From assembly GCF_910592395.1 (NCBI RefSeq), contig NC_088315.1, positions 16,105,808-16,169,807 of the forward strand: a stretch of 64,000 nt of DNA. The letters are read 5' to 3'. Shown piece after piece: positions 1-14,600 of the stretch (positions are counted from its first letter, which is position 1; each line of letters begins with the position of its first letter). A program made the position numbers and the translations under genes. Under the pieces are notes generated by a model. The model ran no database searches. It was given only the letters and a program-made list of their open reading frames with translations, and was not told where the DNA came from. This DNA comes from Lineus longissimus (Eukaryota; Nemertea; Pilidiophora; Heteronemertea; Lineidae).

Positions 1-104
1 AGGGTTTCTCGAAATATCATAGAAATTTTGTTTCTTAGAAAAATTCTTTCAAATCGCAAGGCACGAATGTTTTGTTGTTTACAGTACCGCAGATGTGAAC
101 TTAC

Positions 105-234
105 CAAATGGCATCTTGGCGACGATGGGGTTGGATGTCTCACAGTATTCGCCCTCACCGTTGGCATTGACCGCACACACGCGGAAGAGATACTCGTTGT
201 TCTCGTAAAGACCAGACACATCACAGTAGGGCTC
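105..234 (-). CDS. unc-22: Twitchin exon: FN3 domain 13, second half
   Basis: Forty-three codons from phase 0: EPYCDVSGLYENNEYLFR, VCAVNANGEGEYCETS, PIVAKMPF, plus a final G before gtaagt. Last exon before the left edge. The kinase should follow on the next exons outside the window. Confidence 0.94.
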
Positions 235-3200
235 CTGAAATGTTGGAAACGACAACACTGAGCGACACCATTAATTCACTAAATGCCAAAAACATTTAAT
301 GCATTTAAAAATTTTGTTCATCAGTAGATGGCCGCCCAATCGATCTACTGTACAAGGCTAAAAACATAACAAGATCTTAGTTTCGCGAAGCCTTTTTTGC
401 AGACCACAAAGTTTTTTTCCTGTTAGTGCGGCACTTTTTATTCACGAACATATGATGACAATTTCACGCACTAAGAGGCTAGGGCAATAATGCCACATGG
501 TACACTATAGTGAGCCGATCAGAGAGACACTTCAGGGTAACTGGTGAAATCGGAGAAGTATACTTGCACCAAAAGACAGGACTACAAGGGATACAAATCT
601 CAATAAATTCTACGATGGGCCTGACACTGTATGGCAGACCATCAGTTACATCAACTGCTCCTCAGGCGCGAGATTCAGCTGCTCTGAAATGGGATTCAAG
701 CTGAAGTGATGCTGGTATAAAGTATAAAATTCATAGCTCACCTTGCAGAATGACTGTACAGTAGCCCAGTATGGCTTATTGACGTCTTTCCTTTCCACGA
801 TATAGTGCGTAATCTTAGCACCACCGTCCTCCTTCGGGGCCTTCCAGTTCAACCTACAAGTACTCTTCGTCACATCGGACGCCGTCACATCAGATGGCTT
901 ATCGGGACGTGCTAACACCTTGACGTTGATGGGAGCCGATAATGTCCCGCTATCATTTGAGATATCAATGCTATATTTAGCAGTGTCGTCCTTATCAGCA
1001 TCTTTCAGATGGAAGACAACGTAGTCATCAAAACTCTGGAACTTGACATGGTCAGTTTCCGGAATCTCTTTTCCATTCTTGCGGAGTTTGAACTTGAATG
1101 GCCCGGTCCCCTCAAATGGCACCTTGACTTTCAAAGAGTCGCCTTCATCAACCTTCTGGTCTTTGATGGGTTTGCCTAACTTCGGAGGTGACTGCACCTC
1201 GAGCTTGGCTGAGCATGACTCTCTTCCCATCTTGTTGGCGACCTCACATGTAATTTCTCCGCTCTGACCTTCGGCAAGGTCCTTTAGGACCAGCACACAC
1301 TTGTCATCATCTTGTTTAATCTGACAACGGCTGCTGGGGAAGATCTCGACACCGTTACGCATCCTGAAAAAGGCAGCAAATGTTTAAACTTATCCTGAAC
1401 TGATGACTGATGATGTCATATTATCACCAATGACGTCACAGTGCATACAAGACTCCAGCCGTCACACGACGTGACGAACTCCAACAATATTTGCGGAAGA
1501 CAACCAAATTTTGACTCTACGTCATGCATACAGTCAAACCAGTAGCAGCACCCCAGTTTGAGATTATCCTTCGTTCCGTTTATTCCAACTTATCCTGAAC
1601 TTGTAATGTAGACCCACTGTCACCGTCAGAGATCACTCCTCTCACTGAGCTTATGAACCATTTCGCTGCAATGGACACCTATGTCTGTTGCAGTCAAGTG
1701 CATCGTGGTAATCGTTCCTGGCTTGGCATGGCACTGACTTCGTAAAATGTGTTTCATCACGGGATGAAATTTGAACAAAGACCGTGGACAAACATTTTTA
1801 AAGCTGAAGTAGCTAGGGGCCATTTGTGTTTATCTCTTGAAAAACAGCATGTCTGATCTCTGTGACCTCACAAATACTAGGCCAAATAAAAAGAAACTTG
1901 TAATTCTTATTGCCAAAAGTTTGCGACAACAATGAAGGACACTGTGGTTTGCTAACCCTCAACCACTTCTCTGAGAGATGAGCTAAAATGCTTTCCAGAC
2001 CTTTGTAAACTCATTTATCCAGAGTCATCAAGTTTCCAACTCTCAAATATATGAAAAGCATACTACATGCGAGAATTATTATCATATTTTACCATGTCAC
2101 ATTGGGTTCTGGTTTTCCTGAAGTCATACAAGTGAAGACAGCTTCACCTCCGACTGGAGCAGTGCAACCATCTATCTTCTTGATGAACTCTGGTTTTGTT
2201 CCAGCTGCAAAAATATCAATGATAGTAAATGCGGGGGAAAGTGGGCACCAGTCCCAACACCCTGTTATATGAATAAAACAGGATTAAGGCTCCTCTAAAA
2301 CTTAAAGACAAGTAGTTTTCAATACTATTTTCAAAATCAGACATCTACTGGTTGTTGGCTTCTATTTCAACACTCCATTTTATTCTTGAAGAAGGGTAAA
2401 AAGGGGAAGGTTTGTTTTTTCCAAATCTGCGCAGTACCGTCGAAGCAAACCATAGTACCCTAACTTGGGGTGATAATCGCCCAAAGTGGGGTGAAATTAT
2501 CCCATGCATTTTTCACCCAACTGCTTGAACTATACATGGGAAATCTTTTATTTGAAACCAATCACTGCACACGAATATGTCAAAAATTAACTCAGTAGGT
2601 AAAATTTTCATAGTCTGGCCCAAATAAGATTTTGGGAGGAGGGCCAATTTCACCACCTGGAGCTTATTTCAACCCAGCTCACAGTACCCTTCACCTGTTC
2701 TCCCCCTTTTCAAAGAGGTGGCACTTACCAAGTTTTTCCTTGACCTTGACTGGCATCGAGCCCGGACTTGGCTTACTCTGACCAGCGGCGTTGAGAGCTG
2801 ACACCCGGAACTCAAACTCCTCGCCTTCTGGTAGATCAGTTAGCGTGAAGTTGGTTCCCAGGGTGTTATAATCGCTGGCCTTCACCCATTCGCCATCCTT
2901 TAGATTCTTCTTCTCAATAAGGTAACCTAAAAATCAGACAATACGTCGAAAATGTATAGTTTTCCTGGATTTTTTGCTTCAATCCTAAACGACTGGATAG
3001 GAAAATTTGGATCAAAACCTATCTTTTGTATTTAAGAGGGGTCAAGTGATAGGTGTAGCAAGGATTTTAAGAGGGGAGGTAAAAAATATAGCCAAATTAG
3101 CAGTCAATTTTAAAGTTGCGTTTCAGCACTGGTCATTTTCAGTCAGTTTTTCAGTATGTTGTTTTTTTTATCTGGAAAAGTAGGCTCAATACTGAGCAGA

Positions 3201-6200
3201 AGTTTGTCTTGTGTTAAGAGGGAGTCATAGACATAGCCAGAATTTTAAGAGGATTGGTCTTTTTCAAAAAGTCAAGGGATTTTAGCAGTCAATTCCAAAG
3301 ATGTCAAAACACGCAAGATGTAGACACAGAGTTATATCTAAAAGCACACACAAACCTTTCATTTAGAATAGCTGCGTACTGTACATTTAGGGATGCACCC
3401 AGAATTTCAGCAAGAAAGAATGTATGCCTTTTAGACGGCATCACTAACATCTGAATTTTTTTCATAACACTAACCTGTAATCCTGCTGCCCCCATCAGAT
3501 TTTGGTTTCTCCCATTCGAGCTCAACGAAGTTCTTTCCAACCCCCTTGACCTCTGGAGCGCCTGGAGAAGATGCTGTGGAGTATTTCGGCTTGGCCTCGA
3601 TCTCACCAGTTCCAGTGCTCGGCTCGCCATAACCTGCACGGTTCTTAGCCTTCACCCTGAAGTCGTATTTCTGGCCCTTCTTCAAGCCATCGACTGAAAA
3701 AGAACATGAGATGAGTGATGAGTTCTGATGAATTACATTTACAGCCCCCTGAAGATAAAACCATTCATACAGCTCACGAATTATCAAGATATTGTCTTAT
3801 GATCCCCAGAAAAGCGAAGAAGTTGTGTGATCATCCACTCACAAAAAAGGGTACAACATTTTCCCACGATGCTTTAGGAAACTAGACAATTCGCTTAGCA
3901 AATGAGTTAACCTCTTGAATCCCGGTGACCGACCAGTCAGTCGGTCATTTTGAATTAACGTTTTTTCCCAACGACCGACAGGTCTGTCTCAGTGATATTT
4001 TTATTTCCTTGAGCTGGGATGCTAGTTTATTGCTTGTTTTAGCATGTTTGATGTACAGTAGGGTCAGTTAGAGCTTGCCTGGGTAGATAGCACCTCGGTA
4101 CCGGACTTTGGTGGTTGTTATACACCGTGACAGACAGACCCAATTTTGCAACCACATGACCACCTGGGATCCCGGGATTTTCAAGTTTTGGGATTCAAGA
4201 GGTTAAATAGAGTCCTTACCTGTGTAGAATGTGTCCCTGATGGCAAAGTCGTTGACTGGCTTCCACTTGCTGCTTCCCTCTTCCTTCATTTCGACCTGGT
4301 AGCCAGTCACCTTGTCTCCACCATCATCCTTAGGCTTCTGCCACGAGAGGGTGACACTGTCTTCATCCACATCATCGACTTCAGGCTTTCCAGGTTTATC
4401 TGGGGTAGCTGAATGGACCAAGGGAACAAGTAAGGGCAGGAGAATTTTAGATTTAAAGTCTGCATTTTCAAAGTGCTTCAGCATCCCAAAGTGATCTTCA
4501 GGATATTATTGAGATGCTACTTACTATCTTAATGACTCAGAAGGTCTCTTGAGAATATACAGTACACGAAAATCTGTCAGGAAACAAGTACTAACTGACA
4601 TTTAAAGGGTACACCATTCATTCACTTATATCTACTGTTGGTCAAACGATATCTTTTTCCTTATTTCTAACGTCAGCGTGTCAAAAGTCAGTCATAATGC
4701 ATGCCACACGCATTCATTCTCACCAATATCTGTGTGCAATTTGTACGTGTATCAATTTTCCAGATTGCTGCATGTTAATTCAGCATAATTATGTGTGTGC
4801 TCAATTTGTCATATGAGATTATTTCCGGTTTTTCCAATCAAAGAATCAAGAAATTAATTTTCATGATTTTTTTCACTATTTGATATTATTCACGAAATCG
4901 ACAAAAAAAACCCATGAAAAATCCCATGAAAAATCGACAACAGTCTTCATTTGTCATCTAAACTTACCGAACTGATGTTGAGCGACCGTCGCTCTTTCGG
5001 TCTCCAAAGGTTCAGAGACGCCATGTTCGTTCTCGGCTCGGACACGGAACTTGTACTTGTGTCCCTCGTCCAGACCCATAACGTCATAGCTGGTACCTCG
5101 GACGAAACGACTGCATGGTTCCCATGCACCAGTCTTATCATCCATCTTCTCTACGATGTAGTTACTGACTGGGCTGCCACCGTCTTCCTGTAAATGTGAA
5201 TACCAGAATAGAGTATAATTACTTTGATTATTACAATGGAACCTCCCTTAGCGGACACCTCTCTATTAAGGACACCCTCTCTATCAAGGACACTAGTTTT
5301 GGTCCCAAATTAGGTGTTTCCATTCAATTTGACCTCTCCAATCAGGACACCTCTCTATTAAGGACAGCACTTGTCAGTCCCCAGCGTGTGTTTAATAGAG
5401 AGGTTTTACTATGATGTCAATGTTGAAGACACATAGCCCGCTTTTTGTCTCCTAGTAAGTCCCATAACCATTTTGCTGGCATAATAATCAAAAGGAGCCG
5501 AGCATAACTCCCGTTGAAGGTTGTTCAGCTGCAAGTCAATCCTCAGCAAAATTCTGCTGGTTAACAAATTCCCTCTTCTTGTCACCAACTATCAACCAGC
5601 ACTTCCAAATCTGGCTTGATTGTCTAACAAATTTTGAGGTTCCCCTCAGCACAGCCTACCTTTGGAGCTTTCCAGTTGAGGGAGCAGGAGTCAGGGGTAA
5701 TGTGGCTGACCTCCAATGGACCTTCAGGGCTCACTGGCTTGTCTGGAAAAGAATTCTCACTATTTAAATTTTCCTAGGGAAGCCACCCTGCATTGGCATG
5801 GGGCACAGAAGCTTTTGGACTTTTGTGTTTTGTCTCATGAAAAAAACAACAAGTATGTAAAGTGATATTCAACGTCATTTTGACCTCAAGGGTTATGCAA
5901 ATCGGAGGCCTGACGTCACTGCCAATTTCCACAATGGTCTGGATGCAATGTTTGCATCAGTATGGGTTACTATTGGTCTTTAAATATCCTTACATGACTG
6001 GACCAATTATCACATACACACATAGGTTGGTTTACATTATGAATGGACTACAGTCCCAGTCACAACTGACATACCCTCTCCTTCGCATAAGCATACTACC
6101 AACTAAATTAACAATAATGGTAAAGTTAAGCAACTCATCAACCACATTAGCATTAATGATAAGCATAATGATTATACATGTATACCAACTACAGGTAATC

Positions 6201-9200
6201 CTTGCCTATAATGTCTTCTATACCTTCTTGTACAAATGAAGATGTATCATACATTTAATTAGGCCCTTTAAGGGGTATCTCCAGGAGTGGGTGTGAATAC
6301 TCAAGAAATCTTTGTAGTAAACTCTGCCCTCTAGGCCTAGTCTTGCCCGGTTATATATGATTATCCAAAAACCAATATTATATACCCCATCGGGCCTCAT
6401 TGCAATGTCACCCAAAGACGTTAAGCTAAGCGCACACGGGCGACAAAATGACAAAAAAAACTGAAAACATTTGTTTTCAAATATTTTTTCACAATTTGTT
6501 GCCCGTCTGCGGGCGATAAAAACAAATGTTTATCGAATATATTGCATGTTTAATATTCGAAAACTGTTTTCGAATATTAAACATGCAATATATTTTTGAC
6601 CTAGTCAAAATGTTTTTCGTCAAAATGTCGCCCGTTTGTGGGTGACTGCAACGAAACATAAAACATTTTTTGCGTCATCATCGTCATAAGCCAATCGCAA
6701 TGACGCCATCTTAGAATACGCGGGTGTGACGGGGTGTGACGTATGGCGCAACCATGGTTACCCCTTGTTTTTGACGTGACCTGTGACGTGACCGTGTCAT
6801 TTTGTCTCCCGTGTGCGGGTGATTGAAACAAACACGACAAAGACGCAAAACATTTCGAAAACAACTGAAAACAAATGTTTTCAGTTTCGCTGTCATTTTG
6901 TTGCCCGTGTGCACTCAGCTTTATAGGCAAAGATAACATGTACATTAAACTTAATGGTAAAGTTAATCATACATACCGACTACATTAACATTAATGGCAA
7001 AGCTGTCAAATCCTTTCTCATTCTTCATGTTGACAATGTATCGTCCAGCATCCTTCTTGCAGGCCTTCTTGCGGGTCAACATAGCCCGACCAGGTTCGAC
7101 TTCAAGGTTTGTGCGGTCATCTTTCGTGATGGGCGAGTTCTCCTAAAAGTTAGATAAAGCATCTTTGGTGACAAATTCTTTTACTAACCTAAGACAAGTT
7201 TGGCAATATCTGGGGGTTGAACTTGTTTGTGTCAAGATCCAGCTGAAGTCCAACTTTTATCCTCAGACTTGATCCCCATCGCTCAACACCATGGCTTAAG
7301 GATTCAACACTAAAACTGACCAACCCAATTGACAAGGTTTAGTACAGTCCAAATCACAAATGACACCCATCCTGCTTCGTGTCAGTGATGCGAAACGTAT
7401 GTGCGAGTTGCGCACCAATGATGCACCAGTGACACACACCAGTGGCATGCACCAGTGACACACACCAGTGAAACACACCAGTGACATGCACCAGTGACAC
7501 ACACCAGTGACATGCACCAGTGACATGCACCAGTGACAAGCAACAGTGACACGCACCAGTGACACGCACCAGCGACACGCTTATCTCTCTATGTTTCGTG
7601 TACTATTACACACGACCTACACGCCGGGTAGCGTGTCAATGACATGATTTACGGGATGTCAATTGTGATTTGGACTGTAACTAGAAGGAAGAATCAAATC
7701 CATGATTTTGAAACAATCCATGGTCATGTATTTTAGTGATAATATTATGGTGATCTTGTTTGATTTAACATTTTATCAAACAAAATATATCATGTTTGAT
7801 TTAACATTTTATCAAACAAAATAATAACAATTAAGAGAACGCGACTGAGATTGAATATAAGGGTTTCCGCCGATAATTATGTCATTTCTCAATGTGCCTA
7901 TTGTGTAGGATGTTATTACTTACCAGAGACCAAGTGGTCTCGGGGACAGGGCTGCCTGAGAATGGTATCTTAAGGTTGATCTCTTCACCAGCTTTGACAG
8001 TGATGTCACGTGGGATGAAGTCATGTTCAATCTTCGGGGCAGCTGAAGATAAACGGACAGGCATGAATTTCTCATGTGGTGGAGTTTCAAACATGTTTAG
8101 AGAAAATCAATGGAGTGATTCAGATCAGAAATGACATAATAGGACATGATGAAAAGAAGACAATTCGTTAATGCTTTGTCAAAATAGCAAATCAGAAATT
8201 TTGACGCTTCACCACACAGACAAATTAAAACATTTCATCAGCAGATTCTAGTATCTTTATTAGGGGAATGGGGGGGGGGGCACTACTCTAGGTAGAATCG
8301 CTGCCATTTTATCACTATGTTCTTGAGCAAGACACTTAACCTGTATTGCTTCTTTCTAGCCAAAAATATAAATGGGTACCAGATTTTTCAGAGTAACATC
8401 CCGTCCAGTGGGAATGCTACTCCTTGTTGCTTTTTGTTACAGAAATTAGGATAAGTCACTTGGTGGCAATCCAACAGCCCAGCAGACTTAAGTCAACTGT
8501 GAGTTCTGAGTATGACTGAGGTCAACCTGGGAGGGGTCGATCAGTTGGATTCTTGAACAATTATTGCACAGATAGGGGAAGAGGTCACCAACAAGTTATC
8601 CACATCCATGAGACTTACTTGGTGGAGCTCTGGCCTTGATTGACTCTGAGCACTCGCTGAACTTGCCCGGGCCAGCGGCATTGACAGCCGCCACTCTGAA
8701 CTCGTAGTCCTTGCCTTCCTTCAAGCCCTTCACTGTGTACTCCGTGCCGGGAACATCTGCAAAGCTTGCCCTGAAAAGTAAAACCAACATTTCATGAGAA
8801 ACAGATAATCTAATTTGTGGACAAGTGCTAATGTCATATGTAGATTCTTCATATGAAAACCTGAGAAATATTAGCATCTTATCATGGGGAGTGCTACTCC
8901 TAGTCACTTCATGCAACAGAAAGCAGGAGCAGCTGATTGATAGCTTGGGCAATAGCCTTGCAGACATTAGCCTAACTTTGATTTTGCAAGTATGACTGCC
9001 ATGATAAATTCTTCTTAGACGCACTTACGACAAAATTAGGAGATGATCCACAAATTCTTAGCTCAGGAGCTTGAAAAATTTCCATTTATATCTATATTCA
9101 TATTTCAAGTATTGAACCCCTTGTTCCGCAATGATCAGAGTGGCCAAAATTCAGTCCTTTATGTCATCTGACCAAGGAAACAATGCGTACGAAGTTTTAA

Positions 9201-11662
9201 AGACAATATCTCCAATGGTTAAATTAGAGGTCTACACTATTCGTTGAACATTGGAATTTTGTAATTGAATTTGAAAATTTCCAATTGCGTTATTCCATAT
9301 GAATTGCAACATTCCCGCAGTGTGGACAGATATACAAATACTATAGATACCTAGTTTTAACAAATTTGCATGTATGATGACTGCATTGTGTATAACTGCA
9401 TTTCTATTTCCTGGACAACCAGTAAATACAAACAGCACGACCCTTTAAGAAATGTGCCCTGCACCAACTAACAGACAGGTCAGGTGTACATCCTAGAGGT
9501 AGATGTTACTGTAAGACTTACTTCTGCCAACCTTTGTCTCCTTTCTCCCTCTTCTCGATGACGTAACCCTTGATAGGGGCGCCACCATCCTTCCTCGGAG
9601 GAGACCAAGCCAACGAGACGCTATCCTCAGATGTCGTGACGCACTTGGGCTCGCCCGGCTCTCCGGGAGTATCGAAGGGATGCTTGGCTTTGATTGGCTC
9701 ACTGGTCACCAAAGGTTCGCTAACACCGTGCTTGTTCTCAGCCATGACACGGAACTCGTATTCTTTGCCTGGGTCGAGGTTGCGTACAGTGGCGTGAGGA
9801 CTGCTCAAGAAGCTGCTGCACTTCTGCCAGTCGGGGGAACCAACCGGCCGCTTCTCCAGAATGTAGTTGCTGACGGGGTCACAACCATCTTCTAGAGGAG
9901 CCTTCCATGTGAGGTCAATGGTGCTGGCATCGATATTCTCACCTTCCAGGGGACCCTCAGGTGCAGAGGGTGCATCTGCAATAGTATTGGTCAATTTTAG
10001 ACATATTTCATTTACTTCACAAGCCACAACAAAATCTACAAGGGTTCTTGCTCCTACATATGGCTAACCACAAGATAATTGTGCCGATTTATTTCTGCGT
10101 GTCGCAGACATTTCAGACATTGGCAGATAATAATATTTTCTTTTGATTTTCAAATCAAAAATATATTTTCAACAATTTAATCATCAAAAACATTCAAACT
10201 ATCATAGACATTGGACGAGATGAATAACTACAAGTAGATTGTTTGAATAAGTTTGCCTGTTGTCACATTTATGTCACCAAATATCATATCTGTATAGCGG
10301 GCAGATTTGCCAAAAATCAATTGTAGGTAGGAGGAATAAAAAAATTTAAATGAAAACTGGGCCATAAGACGCCTTTAATAACAAAAGTACTCTGTCATCA
10401 GAATAAATTGTAGGGCAAATAATAAAAATAAAACTAGGGGAAAAAGTCATGTATTTCTTTCAAAAAAACACTCTTTCTCATTTATACTGCCCGATTTTAA
10501 TGCTTTTTAAAAAGTTGTCAATGTTTAAAATTGTCAATATTATTATTTCTCTGGTTGCTATTTGTCCTGTTGCATTTAGGCATGTAGTTTGAAAATAAAA
10601 ATATCTCAATTTTATTTTTAATCCAATGAAATGGCCAGGGCCATTGTGCTCACCTCATGTGGAGGAAAGATGGATAAAGAGCATGGTCTTGTGTCATGTA
10701 GTGTTAGGTTTGATGTAGGTCCAAGCAATTACAATTTCCCCAAAATGGCCAATTTACAGTACATTCGACCTCTGTGACCTTGAAAAGTAGGTCAAATCAA
10801 AGAAGACCGGGTGACACATTGAATGGTTGTTAGAATTAGATGTACCTATGATATAAAATTGGTGCCAATCGGGCAAGTCATTACTAGGAATAATGGCATT
10901 TTGAAGAATTTAGGATTTGGCCCCCTCCCTGGAGGCCAAACGGCAAATCAGATCGCACCAAACTTCGATACCTGAGATCACCTGACCAAGGGGTACATGT
11001 GTACTTAATTTGTGATCAATAGTCATTGCAGTTAAGAAACGTGCCATAGTTACGGCCCGACGGCGAATTTACGCCATTTGACCTCTGTGACCTTGACAGG
11101 AAGGTCAAATTAAAAACCTGTGTGACATATACTGTATGGTGGTTAGATGTACCCATGATATCAAATTGGTGGCAATCGGGCAAGAAGTTAAGGAATAATC
11201 ACATTTTTAAGGTTTTGGCTTTTGCCCCCTGGTGGTCAAGTGGTGAATCATATTGGACCAAACTTCGGTCCCTGAGATCACCTGACTAAGGGGTAAATGT
11301 GTACCAAATTTGGTATCAATAGTCATTGCAGTTTAGAAACGTGCCATCATTACATCCTAACGGCCAATTTACACCATTTGACCTCTGTGACCTTGAAAAG
11401 GAGGTCAAATCAAAAACCCGGAGGATATATGATGCACCTTTGCTAGAAGTACCTACCATATTTTTTTCAAAATTTCCCGACTACTATTAAGGGAGATATT
11501 GCATATTTTCACTTTTAACGTTTGGCCCCCTGGTGGCCGAACCATGAAACGAATCGGACCGAAACTTGGTCTCCCAGGTGTCATTACATAAAGGTACATG
11601 TGTACCAAGTTTCAACTCAATAGCTCTAACAGTTACGAAACGTGCCCTGCTAACGGACGACG

Positions 11663-11694
<32 letters not shown>

Positions 11695-14600
11695 ACGACG
11701 GACGCCACGGTATGGGATAAGCTCACCTCTGCTAAGAGGTGAGCTAAAAATGGTAAAATCAATGTGGGAGGGCCCGCAATACAGATGAAATAATTGGTTT
11801 GGCCTATATTTCAGTTGTCTAAAAAATGTCATAACAAAACGGCCAAATCGTATCAGTGCAAACCACTTTTTCCATATCGGGCAATCAAAAGGCATCATAA
11901 GTTCAAAAGATTTTACCACAAAAAAGAAATCTATTGACATACTCACCCAAAACTTTGACCCTGACATTGACATGGTCAGTTCCATGGGGATTCTTTAACG
12001 CCACCTTGTAGGTTCCAGTGTCCCCACGTTTGGCGTCGCTGACCTTGAGAAGACACTCGCCTTCCTTGACCTTGGCATAATGGCGCGAAGTCTCTTCAAG
12101 GTCTTTGTCGTTGAGCTCCCATGTTGCCGTTGGTATTGGCCAACCATCAAATGGGATCTTGATGTCGAAGTTCTCACCGGCTTTGACGACGATTTCTCTC
12201 GGCACGTCCTTGGTGTTGATCTTTGGCTTTTCTGAAGGTAAGGGAGGAAGATTATGAGATTGAAGCAGAAAACAAGCTTTAATTCATCACGATGGATGTA
12301 TCTTTTGAAAGGGCAGCTAGAAGGGATAAGAGGGTCAAGAGTTGGGGGTCGCATAGACTCAGGTTGTGACCGTCAGTGATGTCACAAACCTTGGCTGGGC
12401 TATTGGAGTGGCGCAGTGGAAACCTCAGTGCCTGTCACCGCTGAGCTCACGGGTTCAATTCCCGGTCGGTCTCAGTAAACTCATGTGATAGAGAGCATGA
12501 AGCTTTGACAGTGTAAATGTTCTCCTCCTTTCATCATTACAACTGCCCAATGCTGTTTATAGAGCCAACAATGTCCTATTTGGCACTCAGCTCTTTTTCG
12601 CCACAGCTTTTTTCCCATCCCCATGTATGCTAGCAGGGAACCAGAATGCTATCCATGTACACAATGTATCAAAACAACCTCATCCCCACCATGTCACTTT
12701 TTGCAGATTTTGCATGGCCTATACGTGGAGAACAGCTTTAACCTTTTTGCAGCAACCATATCATTCACTAATCATTTATGAAATAGTGAAAAATTCATGA
12801 CTATTTCTCTCAAAGAAAGGGTTTAAATCCATTGACAAAGAAATGTAAAAATCTACAGAGTAATTTCGCTGCCATGACCGAGTCCCGCAATGATAAAAAC
12901 CAGTGTGACATTACCACGTACACCACCTGTCAAACATCTAGTATTTGTCGGGAAAAGACGTATCACCAACCAGACTATGGTGGAATTGCTTTATGGCCTT
13001 GTGGTGAACTTCATCACCGAAATTATGCAATCACGGAAGTCACTGGTCAACGAGGTAACAAGGATTATGACATAAAGTTACTGACTGAAACCTACAATTC
13101 AGCACCTAAGATGAAACTAAACAAAAGAGCTTTTACAGTTGAAAATCAATTAATGGATTAAAAAATGTCAAATATGATAGCGTGAAGATTGAATTGAGCA
13201 CAAAATATATCTAAACAGCTTTTACAGCTGAAAATCAATCAACGGATTCAAAATGTCAAATATGAAAGCATGAAGATTGAATTGAGCACAAAATGTATCT
13301 AAACAGCTTTTACAGCTAAAGATCAATTAACAGGTTCAAAAATGTCAAATATGATAGCGTGAAGATTGAATTGAGCACAAAATGTATCTAAACAGCTTTT
13401 ACAGCTGAAAATCAATCAACGGATTCAAAAATGTCAAATATGATAGCGTGAAGATTGAATTGAGCACAAAATGTATCTAAACAGCTTTTACAGCTAAAAA
13501 TCAATCAACGGATTCAAAAATGTCAAATATGAAAGCATGAAGATTGAATTGAGCACAAAATATATCTAAACAGCTTTTACAGCTGAAAATCAATTAACGG
13601 ATTCAAAAATGTAAAATATGATAGCATGAAGATTGAATTGAGCACAAAATGTATCTAAACAGCTTTTACAGCTGAAAATCAATTAACGGGTTCAAAAATG
13701 CCAAATATGAAAGCATGAAGATTGAATTGAGCAGAAAATGCGTTGACTGACCTGGTTGATTCTCGACTTTGATCATATCAGTCGGCTTACTCGGGTCACC
13801 GGGCCCTGCTTCATTCACCGCAACAATACGGAACTCGCACTCCTCTCCTTCGACCAAATCGGGGATGGTAGTTTGTAGGCCTTCAATCGGCTCCTTGAAC
13901 ACAGGTTTGAAGTCCTTAGCACCCTTGGGCTTCTTCTCGACCATGTAGCCCTTGATTTTACCACCGCCATCATCGATCGGTTTTCCCCAAGAGAGCGAGA
14001 CAGAATCCTTGGTGATCTTGTCCACGTTGGGTTGGGTTGGCGATCCGGCTTTGACTGCGCAAAAAAAGAGAAAAGATTGAGTTAGATTTCCAACGTCTCC
14101 TTTATTCCAGCTCAGGGGGTTGGAGGGAGGTGGAACTACGAACTCGGTTGGGGCAATCAATCGTTTCAGAGAAAAACCTGAAAGAGATGCTAGGCTGGCA
14201 AATAGTTGATCGAATGTCTGTGTACATTTTCTGAACTGGCCTCTGTACAGGTACTCTGTAAACTGCATTAGTGCTTGCCTGGCTTTACCTCGAGATACAA
14301 CCCTTTTTTAAATGTTTTCCAGGTATTTTTCTGCAATACAAATTTGCGTAACTTTTGCTATTCTTGATGGTTTCTAACTCAGCAATTTAGTTATTGTATA
14401 AGTGACAATGATATGAATATCATGAGACATGATGTCTGAAAAGAAATTTCAGGATGACATTGCAGCCCTTTATTTCAAAACCTAGACTGTTCACAGACTG
14501 ATTTTCTTTAACCACTTTAACCCCTTCAATTGAGATTATCCAGAATGAAGACAATCTGGACCATCTTTATATCTCAGTATTATGACCCAACACACCAAAT

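Noticed and set aside
7296-7578. Minus-strand open frames rich in Cys, His, Trp and Val
   Set aside because: They are read-through of the 13-bp minisatellite; the unit length gives open frames by chance.
12400-12475. tRNA gene
   Set aside because: A and B boxes are present but the arms do not pair as a cloverleaf; better explained as a SINE head.
12832-13161. Plus-strand 109-codon frame
   Set aside because: Its end runs into the 89-bp minisatellite and the rest shows no protein-like features.
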